Origin: BQJD01 sp964350265
GTDB taxonomy: Bacteria; Pseudomonadota; Gammaproteobacteria; Arenicellales; CAJQKF01
Direction: 5' to 3'
Assembly (NCBI GenBank): GCA_964350265.1
Contig: CAYGJZ010000086.1
Location: 1-15,797 of the forward strand
DNA: 15,797 bases
Made by a program: the position numbers and the translations under genes. Below the pieces are notes generated by a model. The model did no database searches. It was not told the origin of the DNA and was given only the letters and a program-made list of their open reading frames with translations. Positions 1 through 8,650 of the stretch are shown in pieces (positions within the stretch are counted from its first letter, which is position 1; each line of letters starts with the position of its first letter).

Positions 1-336
1 CGCTGCTTCTTCCACTACATCCGCTTCCCCGACCGGGATACCCTCGAGCGCATCGTCCAGGTGCACTTCCCGGACCTGAAGAAGGCGCTGCTGAAGCGCG
101 CGCTGGAAGTGTTCTTCCAGGTACGCGAGGTGCCGGGCTTGAAGAAGAAGCCGTCCACCTCGGAGGTGCTGGACTGGATCAAGCTGCTGGTGGCCGAGGA
201 CATTCCGCCCGAGGCACTGGCCGCCGACGACCAGCGCACCACCATCCCGCCGCTGCACGGCGCGCTGCTGAAGAACGAACAGGACGTGCACCTGTTCGAG
301 CGACTGGTCTTTCTCCATCGTCGCAATGCTCGTTGA
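1..336 (+). CDS. MoxR-type AAA ATPase, C-terminal fragment (5' end outside window)
   Basis: The reading frame is open from the first base, so the gene begins upstream. The visible 111 residues start RCFFHYIRFPD and continue through DTLERIVQVHFPDL and a helical tail with SEVLDWIKLL and PPLHGALLKNEQDV. That is the lid and C-terminal region of MoxR-family AAA+ ATPases, including the Arg-rich strand and the 'EVLDW' helix. The Walker A and B motifs are not in the window. The stop overlaps the next start by 11 bases, so the two genes are co-translated. MoxR ATPases commonly pair with VWA-domain proteins as chaperone-like modules that mature or insert cofactors into a target enzyme. The target here is unknown. 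The family call is firm and the specific role is not. Confidence 0.85.
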   Translation, partial: RCFFHYIRFPDRDTLERIVQVHFPDLKKALLKRALEVFFQVREVPGLKKKPSTSEVLDWIKLLVAEDIPPEALAADDQRTTIPPLHGALLKNEQDVHLFERLVFLHRRNAR

Positions 337-1504
337 GTTCTACCAGCACCTGAAGGCCGCCCGGCTGCCGGTTTCGGTGACCGAGTACCTGGCCTTGATG
401 GAGGCCATGTCGCGCGGCGTCGCCGACTACGACCTCGATCGCTTCTACTATGTCTCGCGGGCCTTGCTGGTCAAGGACGAGCGCTACCTGGACCGCTTCG
501 ACCGCGTCTTCGATGCCTATTTCTCCGGTCGCGTGGACGCCTTTGCCGCCCTTGCCGGCGAGATCCCCGACGAGTGGCTCCGGCGCCAGGCCGAGCTGCT
601 GCTCAGCGACGAGGAGAAGGCCGCCATCGAGGCGGGCGGCGGCTTCGAGGAACTGATGAAGACCCTCGCCGAGCGCCTGGCCGAGCAGCGCGAGCGGCAC
701 GAGGGCGGCAGCAAGTGGATCGGCACCGCCGGCCGCTCACCCTTTGGCGCCTACGGCTACCATCCCGAAGGCGTGCGCTTCGGCCAGGACGGCGGCCGCA
801 ACCGCCGCGCGGTGAAGGTCTGGGAGCGCCGCGAGTTCGCCGACCTCGATGACGGCGTCGAGCTCGGCACCCGCAACCTGAAGGTGGCGCTGCGCAAGTT
901 GCGCCGTTTCGCCCGCGAGGGCGCCCGCGAGGAGCTCGATCTCGACGGCACCATTTCCGCCACCGCGCGCAATGCCGGCTGGCTGGACGTCAAGCTGGTT
1001 GCCGAGCGCCACAACGCGGTCAAGGTGCTGCTGTTCATCGACGTCGGCGGCTCCATGTACCCCTTCGTGCAGACCTGCGAGCAGCTGTTCAGCGCCGCGC
1101 GCAGCGAGTTCCGCCATCTCGAGCACTTCTACTTCCACAACTTTTTCTACGACTTCGTCTGGCGCGACAACCGTCGCCGCCACGACCAGACCACGCCGCT
1201 GGAGCAGTTGATGCGCACCTACGGCAGCGACTACAAGGTGATCGTGGTCGGCGATGCCAGCATGAGTCCCTACGAGATCACCACCGCCGGCGGCAGCGTG
1301 GAGTACTTCAACGCCGAGCCCGGCGAGGCCTTCGCGCGTCGCATGCTGGCGCACTGGCCGCGCGCCGCCTGGCTCAACCCGGTGCCGCGCGAGGGCTGGG
1401 CGCAGACCCGCTCCATCGGCCTGGTGCGCGAGCTGTTCGAGGACCGCATGTTCCCGCTGACCGTCCACGGCATCGAGGCCGCCATCGACTGCCTGAAGGG
1501 CTGA
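326..1504 (+). CDS. CoxE-like VWA-domain protein
   Basis: The 392-residue protein has a C-terminal von Willebrand factor A-like domain from about residue 230. The strand LLFIDVGGSM carries a MIDAS-like motif at D239-V-G-G-S243, in which the usual first Ser of DxSxS is Gly. It is followed by FYFHNFFYDFVWRDN and a later strand VVGDASMSP around D310. This layout resembles CoxE-type VWA proteins encoded next to MoxR ATPases. The N-terminal half is charged and helical and contains LLVKDERYLDRFDRVFDAYF, typical of this family. No signal peptide or membrane segment is seen, so it is probably cytoplasmic. The start overlaps the end of the MoxR gene with no obvious ribosome binding site, which points to translational coupling. 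It likely acts with the MoxR ATPase; the client is unknown. Confidence 0.85.
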   Translation: MLVEFYQHLKAARLPVSVTEYLALMEAMSRGVADYDLDRFYYVSRALLVKDERYLDRFDRVFDAYFSGRVDAFAALAGEIPDEWLRRQAELLLSDEEKAAIEAGGGFEELMKTLAERLAEQRERHEGGSKWIGTAGRSPFGAYGYHPEGVRFGQDGGRNRRAVKVWERREFADLDDGVELGTRNLKVALRKLRRFAREGAREELDLDGTISATARNAGWLDVKLVAERHNAVKVLLFIDVGGSMYPFVQTCEQLFSAARSEFRHLEHFYFHNFFYDFVWRDNRRRHDQTTPLEQLMRTYGSDYKVIVVGDASMSPYEITTAGGSVEYFNAEPGEAFARRMLAHWPRAAWLNPVPREGWAQTRSIGLVRELFEDRMFPLTVHGIEAAIDCLKG

Positions 1505-1541
1505 CGCCGCCCCGGCGGTCGTCCGCGGACCGGGTTGACGG

Positions 1542-1547
1542 TACAAT
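1542..1547 (+). promoter_or_regulatory. Possible -10 element for hisI-cysS (TACAAT)
   Basis: TACAAT lies in the gap between the VWA gene and hisI, 32 bases before the chosen hisI ATG. No good -35 is seen at 16-18 bases upstream, so this is a weak call. A TTG in frame with hisI sits just upstream at 1535 and would place the start codon inside this promoter region. That is one reason to prefer the downstream ATG. Confidence 0.35.
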
Positions 1548-1579
1548 ACGCCGCCCTGAACGCAACCCCCGGTAGCAAG

Positions 1580-2022
1580 ATGACGGAGGCAATCATTCGC
1601 CGCAACGAGCGTGCCGCGCGTGGCGCGCGCCTGTCCTGGGAGGCGGTTCGCGCCAGCCTGAAGCTCGATGCCAACGGCTTGATTCCGGCCATCGCCCAGC
1701 AACACGACACCGGCGAGGTGCTGATGATGGCGTGGATGAACCTCGACGCCATCGACGAGACCCTGGCCACCGGCCGGGTCTGCTACTGGTCCCGCTCCCG
1801 CGGCCGGCCCTGGCGCAAGGGCGAGTCCTCCGGCCAGGTGCAGTGGCTGCGCGAGATGCGCCTGGACTGCGATGCCGACACCCTGCTGCTCATGGTCGAC
1901 CAGCACGGCGCGGCCTGCCATACCGGGAGAAGAACCTGCTTCTACAACCGCGTCGACGGCGACGGGGTGGAAGTGGACAGCGACCCGATGGTCGACCCGG
2001 ACCAGCTCTACGGTGGCGGCGC

Positions 2023-2026
<4 letters not shown>
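1580..2026 (+). CDS. hisI: Phosphoribosyl-AMP cyclohydrolase
   Basis: HisI opens the purine ring of phosphoribosyl-AMP in the third step of histidine biosynthesis. From the ATG at 1580 the product is 148 residues. It carries the family signatures GEVLMMAWMN, YWSRSRGRPWRKGESSG, D96-C97-D98-A-D100 and AACHTGRRTCF. The three cysteines C97, C113 and C120 have the 16 and 7 residue spacing of the zinc ligands known in archaeal HisI, and the Asp triad fits the magnesium site. There is no HisE (pyrophosphohydrolase) domain, so this is the free-standing form. An in-frame TTG at 1535 would add 15 residues that do not look conserved. The gene ends in an ATGA overlap with cysS, so it lies outside any histidine operon visible here. 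Confidence 0.93.
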
Positions 2027-3411
<1,385 letters not shown>

Positions 3412-3423
3412 TCGCTGCCGGGA

Positions 3424-4005
3424 CTAGTTGGCGGCGCCTGCCGACTCGGCCAGCGCGGCGAAGGCGGCGGAGAAGCCGCTCAGCGACACCGTCAGGTCAA
3501 TCTCCTGGTCGCGTGCCTGCATGATCTTCACGCTGGCGGTGCTGCCCGCCTTGAACTGCGCGATGCGCTGTTCGTCGAAGGCGAAGCCGGTCTGGCAGCC
3601 GCGTCGGAAGCAACGCTCGATGGGCAGTTCCAGCGGCTCGGTGGAGTCGACCTGCAGGCGCGCGCCGCCGGGCAGGTAGATGCCCAGCGGAAAGGTCAGG
3701 ATGGCCACCGGGGTCTGTCCGCCCTGGTTGCCGCGCAGGTAGCCGACGGCGATGTTCAACGCCACCTGCTCGGTGTCCTGCACCACCAGGCGCTGGAAGA
3801 TGGAACACTGGCGCGGACCACCTTCCTCGCCGTCGCGACAGCTCATCGCCCAGTTCTTGAAGCGGGTGGTGGTCACGTTCGGTGCCTGTCCCTGGCCCTG
3901 TCCTTCGGTGGATGGGGCGGACGGGGTGGACTGTGCCTGCGCCGTGCCGGCGAGCAACGAGACGGCGAGGACGAGGAGAAGGGGGAAACGCAGTGGCATG
4001 GGCAT
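3424..4005 (-). CDS. Secreted invasion-associated locus B (IalB) family protein
   Basis: The 193-residue product starts with a clear Sec signal peptide: basic R6, a hydrophobic core LLLVLAVSLLAG, and a likely cut after the Ala of AQA at residue 24. The mature protein begins with a short Gln/Ser/Pro/Gly-rich linker. It then shows the IalB-family pattern FKNWAMSCRDGEEG, QCSIFQRL, GIYLPGGARLQVD and the cysteine pair in ERCFRRGCQTGF. The cysteines suggest disulphides in the periplasm. IalB proteins are named from Bartonella invasion but are widespread in free-living Proteobacteria, where their job is unclear, so the name should not be read as virulence. Starts at 4005 (used) and 3999 are both ATG with no strong ribosome binding site. 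The gene is on the same strand as the ECF42 cluster but 117 bases beyond it and probably independent. Confidence 0.85.
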   Translation of the reverse strand: MPMPLRFPLLLVLAVSLLAGTAQAQSTPSAPSTEGQGQGQAPNVTTTRFKNWAMSCRDGEEGGPRQCSIFQRLVVQDTEQVALNIAVGYLRGNQGGQTPVAILTFPLGIYLPGGARLQVDSTEPLELPIERCFRRGCQTGFAFDEQRIAQFKAGSTASVKIMQARDQEIDLTVSLSGFSAAFAALAESAGAAN

Positions 4006-4122
4006 ATTCGTGGTGGACCGGTGGAAGCCGGCGGGTGAAACATCCGAAGCGGCACCGATCACACTAGCACAGCGCTGCCCCGGCCCACCACAGCGGCGGA
4101 TGAAATTTCCGCAAAGCGTCGT

Positions 4123-4497
4123 TCAGGTATCCGCCTGGTCCTCCGTGAGCAGCGCGGCAAAGCCGCCGTAGACCATCCGCCGGGCATCGAAGGGCATGTC
4201 CGCCGGGGTCATGCCGGTCATGCGCGGGTCGGCGAATACCGCGGCGTTGACCTGGTCACGGTGGTCGCGGGAGCGATAGCGGATGAAGGCCAGCGCCACC
4301 ACCTCGTCGTCGGCCAGTGCAACGCCGCGCGGAAACGACGTGTGTTCGCCGTAGGGAACGTCGTCGGCCAGGTACACGCGAAGGCCGAGCGCGCCGTGGT
4401 CGCGCCAGACCTGCCAGGCGTCTGCCTCCAGTTGCCGGTAGGCATCGATGTTGGCCCGCGGCACCGGGATCAGGAAGGCGTCGATGTAGTCATTCAT
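4123..4497 (-). CDS. DUF1428 (YbaA-like) protein
   Basis: The 124-residue protein matches the small DUF1428 family represented by E. coli YbaA. It opens with YIDAFLIPVPRANIDAYRQL and contains ADDVPYGEHTSFPRGV, FADPRMTGM and MPFDARRMVYGGF near the end. The fold is a dimeric ferredoxin-like alpha/beta barrel and no reaction is established. The ATG at 4497 is chosen over an upstream in-frame codon because GGAG sits eight bases before it. Genes of this family recur near ECF42 sigma factors together with DGPF and VOC proteins, as here, so it is probably part of the same stress regulon. The 88-base gap to the VOC gene contains a tandem 10-bp repeat but no clear copy of the TGTCGA/CGACC promoter. 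Confidence 0.85.
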   Translation of the reverse strand: MNDYIDAFLIPVPRANIDAYRQLEADAWQVWRDHGALGLRVYLADDVPYGEHTSFPRGVALADDEVVALAFIRYRSRDHRDQVNAAVFADPRMTGMTPADMPFDARRMVYGGFAALLTEDQADT

Positions 4498-4507
4498 GCT
4501 GCATGCT

Positions 4508-4527
4508 CCGCCGGCAACCGCCGGCAA
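4508..4527. repeat. Tandem 10-bp direct repeat
   Basis: CCGCCGGCAA occurs twice head to tail just upstream of the DUF1428 gene, overlapping its leader region on the minus strand. It may be a slippage product or a small regulatory element. No function is assigned. Confidence 0.5.
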
Positions 4528-4585
4528 GGTGGGTTCGATGAGGGCAGCGCGCGACAACGGGTCGCCGCTGCCGACGCGTGCGCGG

Positions 4586-4990
4586 CTATTCGCAGTTCAC
4601 CATCCACGACACGCCGAAGCGGTCGACCACCACGCCGAAGGCGCGGGCCCAGAAGGTCTGCTCGATGGGCATCTGCACGTCGCCGTTCTCCGACAGCCGG
4701 GCGAAGATCTCCCGTGCCCGTTGCGGGTCGTCGAGGCCGAGGGTGACCGAGGCACCGCGTATGCCCTCGTAGGTGTACTCGCCGGCATGGTCGGAGCCCA
4801 TCAACAGCGAGCCGTCCAGTTCCAGGGTGACGTGCATGACGCGCTGGTGATCGCGTTCCGGGATGCCGGCTTCGGCGGGTGCCTGTGCATAGTCCATGAT
4901 CTCGACGATGCGACCGCCGAGCACCTGCTCGTAGAAGGTGAAGGCTTGCCGGCAGTCGCCGTCGAACATCAGGTAGGGATTCAGTTTCAC
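4586..4990 (-). CDS. PhnB-like VOC (glyoxalase-fold) protein
   Basis: The 134-residue protein is a single-chain vicinal-oxygen-chelate fold of the PhnB/3-demethylubiquinone-methyltransferase-like type. Motifs are NPYLMFDGDCRQAFTFYEQVLGG at the start, a middle LELDGSLLMGSD and the C-terminal QTFWARAFGVVVDRFGVSWMVN, which closely parallels E. coli PhnB. It is not part of a phosphonate operon here, so no C-P lyase role is implied. The GTG start at 4990 is supported by AGGAG seven bases upstream. A putative ECF42 promoter lies 54 bases before the start. With the DGPF, DUF1428 and sigma genes it forms a cluster seen next to ECF42 factors elsewhere. The substrate is unknown. Confidence 0.88.
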   Translation of the reverse strand: MKLNPYLMFDGDCRQAFTFYEQVLGGRIVEIMDYAQAPAEAGIPERDHQRVMHVTLELDGSLLMGSDHAGEYTYEGIRGASVTLGLDDPQRAREIFARLSENGDVQMPIEQTFWARAFGVVVDRFGVSWMVNCE

Positions 4991-5044
4991 GGAAGGTCTC
5001 CTGTCGGGGTGGGGGCCGGGCGGCGAAGCACCGCCACCTGGCCT

Positions 5045-5072
5045 GGTCGAAGCGCGTGGCGGCGTTTCGACA
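5045..5072 (-). promoter_or_regulatory. Putative ECF42 promoter of the VOC gene (TGTCGA-N17-CGACC)
   Basis: On the minus strand, TGTCGA (5072-5067) is followed after exactly 17 bases by CGACC (5049-5045), 54 bases before the GTG start. The same two boxes with the same spacing stand before the DGPF gene. I recall TGTCGA at -35 and CG(A/T)C at -10 as the reported ECF42 target motif; that is memory, not a lookup. The site is wholly intergenic. Confidence 0.7.
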
Positions 5073-5081
5073 GGCGGGTGG

Positions 5082-5447
5082 TCATTTTTCTGTTTCGGCG
5101 CCGGGCACGTCGAGACTGCGCACCGGGCGCACCTCGATGCTGCCGATCCTCGCCGAGGGGATCTTCGCGGCCACCGAGATGGCGTCGTTGAGGTCGCGCG
5201 CCTCGATCAGGTGGAAGCCCGCCAGTTGTTCCTTGGTCTCGGCGAAGGGACCGTCGGTCACCGAGACACGGCCGCCGCGCATGCGCACGGTGGTGGCCGA
5301 GGACACCGGTTCCAGTGCCTCGGAGGCGATCACGTAGCCACGCTGACGCAGGTCCTGGTCGTAGGCATGGCATTCCTCGTCGTGGGGGGACTCGGGCACG
5401 TTGTGCAGCTTGTCCTCCTCGAAGTAGACCAGGCAAAGGTATTTCAT
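5082..5447 (-). CDS. DGPF/YCII-related protein, partner of ECF42 sigma factor
   Basis: The 121-residue protein starts MKYLCLVYFEED and carries the eponymous DGPF motif at residues 65-68, in the context VSVTDGPFAETKEQLAGFHLIEA. This is the DGPF family with a YCII-like fold. Such proteins are the most constant genomic neighbours of ECF42 sigma factors. No enzyme activity is established and they have been discussed as stress-linked or regulatory. The ATG at 5447 is preceded by GGAG at nine bases. The gene lies 71 bases downstream of the sigma gene on the same strand, and that gap contains a putative ECF42 promoter. It is therefore probably activated directly by its neighbour. Confidence 0.9.
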   Translation of the reverse strand: MKYLCLVYFEEDKLHNVPESPHDEECHAYDQDLRQRGYVIASEALEPVSSATTVRMRGGRVSVTDGPFAETKEQLAGFHLIEARDLNDAISVAAKIPSARIGSIEVRPVRSLDVPGAETEK

Positions 5448-5479
5448 GGCGCGGGGCTCCGGTTGTGCGTACGGGGGAT

Positions 5480-5507
5480 GGTCGCGCGGGCGAGCCGGAA
5501 TTCGACA
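5480..5507 (-). promoter_or_regulatory. Putative ECF42 promoter of the DGPF gene (TGTCGA-N17-CGACC)
   Basis: On the minus strand, TGTCGA (5507-5502) is followed after 17 bases by CGACC (5484-5480), 32 bases before the DGPF ATG. It starts just past the sigma-factor stop codon, so it is intergenic. It is identical in both boxes and spacing to the site before the VOC gene, while the spacer sequences differ. Confidence 0.72.
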
Positions 5508-5518
5508 GCGCCGGCGGC

Positions 5519-6763
5519 CTAGCCGGGCAGGCTGGCCAGGCGCCGTTCCAGGAAGCGCCGCTGGGTGTCCTGGCTGGTCAGCGCCAGCGCCCGGGTGAAG
5601 GCGTCGCGGGCGTCGTCGACACGGGCGAGCCGTCGGCACAGCTCGGCGCGGGCGGCATGGGCCGGCGCGTAGCCGGCCAGTTCGCCGCGCGCCAGGATGG
5701 CGTCGATCTGCGCCAGTCCCGCCGCCGGGCCGTCGCGCATGGACACGGCGGCGGCCCGGTTGAGCTCGACCACCGGCGACGGCTCGATGCGCAGCAGGAC
5801 GTCGTACAGGCCGACGATCTCGGCCCAGTCGGTGGCGTCGAAGTCGGGGGACTCGGCATGCAGCGCGGCGATGGCGGCCTGGACCGCGTACGGCCCCGCC
5901 GGCCCGGAGGCCAGCGCATCGTGGACCAGGGCAATGCCCTCGGCGATCTGTGCATGGTCCCAGGTTGCGCGGTCCTGGTCCTCCAGCAGCACCAGCTCGC
6001 CGTCGGCGCCGGTGCGCGCATGGCGGCGGGAATCGTGCAGCAGCATGAGGGCGAGCAGGGCGCGGGCCTCGCGGTCGGCGACCAGTTGGCACAATCGCCT
6101 GGCCAGCCGAACCGCTTCGGCGGTGAGGTCGACGCGGGTCAGGTCGGCGCCGGAGGATGCCGAGTAGCCCTCGTTGAAGACCAGGTAGATGACCCGCAGC
6201 ACCGCGTCCAGGCGTTGGCGCAGGTCCCCCGGCGAGGGCAGTTCGAAGGGGATGTGCGCGGCACGGATCTTGGCCTTGGCGCGGACGATGCGCTGGGCGA
6301 TGGCGGGTACCGCGGCCAGGCAGGCACTGGCGATCTCCTCGGTGGTCAGCCCGCACACCGTGCGCAGGGTCAGGGCGACCTGGGCATCCTGCGACAACGC
6401 CGGGTGGCAGCAGGTCAGGATCAGCCGCAGGTGGTCGTCCTTGACCGCGTCCTCGGCCAGCTCGGCCGGGTCGTCGCCGGCCTCGAGATGGTCGGCGACC
6501 ACCTCCAGGTTGTGGTCGAACCGCGCCCGTCGCCGCATGCCGTCGATGGCCTTGAAGCGGCCGGTGGAGACCAGCCAGGCGCGCGGGTTGCCCGGCACGC
6601 CTTCCCTGGGCCACTGCGTGGCGGCGGCGGCAAAGGCATCGTGCAGGGCGTCCTCGGCCAGGTCGAAGTCGCCCAGCAGGCGGATCAGCGTGGCCAGAAC
6701 CCGCGATCCCTCGTCGCGGTAGAGACGCTCGACCAGTTGCCGGATGTCGTTCGGTGTCGGCAC
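5519..6763 (-). CDS. ECF42-group RNA polymerase sigma factor with C-terminal TPR-like extension
   Basis: The 414-residue protein has an ECF sigma-2 domain at about residues 10-80 (RLYRDEGSRVLATLIRLLGD, DLAEDALHDAFAAA, NPRAWLVSTGRFKAIDGMRRR). A sigma-4 region follows at about 110-165 (LTLRTVCGLTTEEIASACLA, AIAQRIVRAKAKIR). It then has a long helical C-terminal half ending SPVVELNRAAAVSMRDGPAAGL, an RAELCRRLARVDDARDAFTRALAL repeat and FLERRLASL. This domain order defines the ECF42 group, which works without a classical anti-sigma factor; the extension is thought to take that role. No anti-sigma gene is seen nearby. The start is GTG with no clear ribosome binding site. The downstream DGPF and VOC genes carry matching candidate promoters, while its own upstream region does not, so autoregulation through that motif is unlikely. 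Confidence 0.93.
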   Translation of the reverse strand: MPTPNDIRQLVERLYRDEGSRVLATLIRLLGDFDLAEDALHDAFAAAATQWPREGVPGNPRAWLVSTGRFKAIDGMRRRARFDHNLEVVADHLEAGDDPAELAEDAVKDDHLRLILTCCHPALSQDAQVALTLRTVCGLTTEEIASACLAAVPAIAQRIVRAKAKIRAAHIPFELPSPGDLRQRLDAVLRVIYLVFNEGYSASSGADLTRVDLTAEAVRLARRLCQLVADREARALLALMLLHDSRRHARTGADGELVLLEDQDRATWDHAQIAEGIALVHDALASGPAGPYAVQAAIAALHAESPDFDATDWAEIVGLYDVLLRIEPSPVVELNRAAAVSMRDGPAAGLAQIDAILARGELAGYAPAHAARAELCRRLARVDDARDAFTRALALTSQDTQRRFLERRLASLPG

Positions 6764-6793
6764 GGCGGGGCAGGGGGGTGGGTGGACGCCGGG

Positions 6794-6799
6794 AGTATA
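6794..6799 (-). promoter_or_regulatory. Possible -10 element of the sigma-factor gene (TATACT)
   Basis: TATACT on the minus strand lies about 30 bases before the GTG of the ECF42 gene, a sensible distance for a sigma-70 type promoter with a short leader. I could not find a good -35 at the usual spacing, so confidence is low. Confidence 0.35.
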
Positions 6800-6841
6800 G
6801 CGCCGCCGCGTGGCCCGCTACGAGGGGTTGCTGTGCCGGGG

Positions 6842-6871
6842 TAGTCAACGGTTGGCGACGGGTTCTACAAT
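6842..6871 (+). promoter_or_regulatory. Possible promoter of the ABC/glycosyltransferase operon
   Basis: TAGTCA (6842-6847, four of six matches to the -35 consensus) and TACAAT (6866-6871) are separated by 18 bases. They lie about 70 bases before the chosen TTG start of the ABC ATPase and diverge from the sigma-factor gene. Confidence 0.4.
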
Positions 6872-6941
6872 CGCCCGGTCCGTCATGCGCGTCCGGCCAG
6901 CCACGTCGAACCGTCCCCCTGTCCACGTTCCCGGGAGTCCC

Positions 6942-8649
<1,708 letters not shown>

Positions 8650-8650
<1 letters not shown>

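Noticed and set aside
1521..1530. GTCCGCGGAC palindrome after the VWA gene as a terminator or operator
   Set aside because: It is a short self-complementary GC-rich stretch with no loop or T-run. Such palindromes are expected by chance at this GC content.
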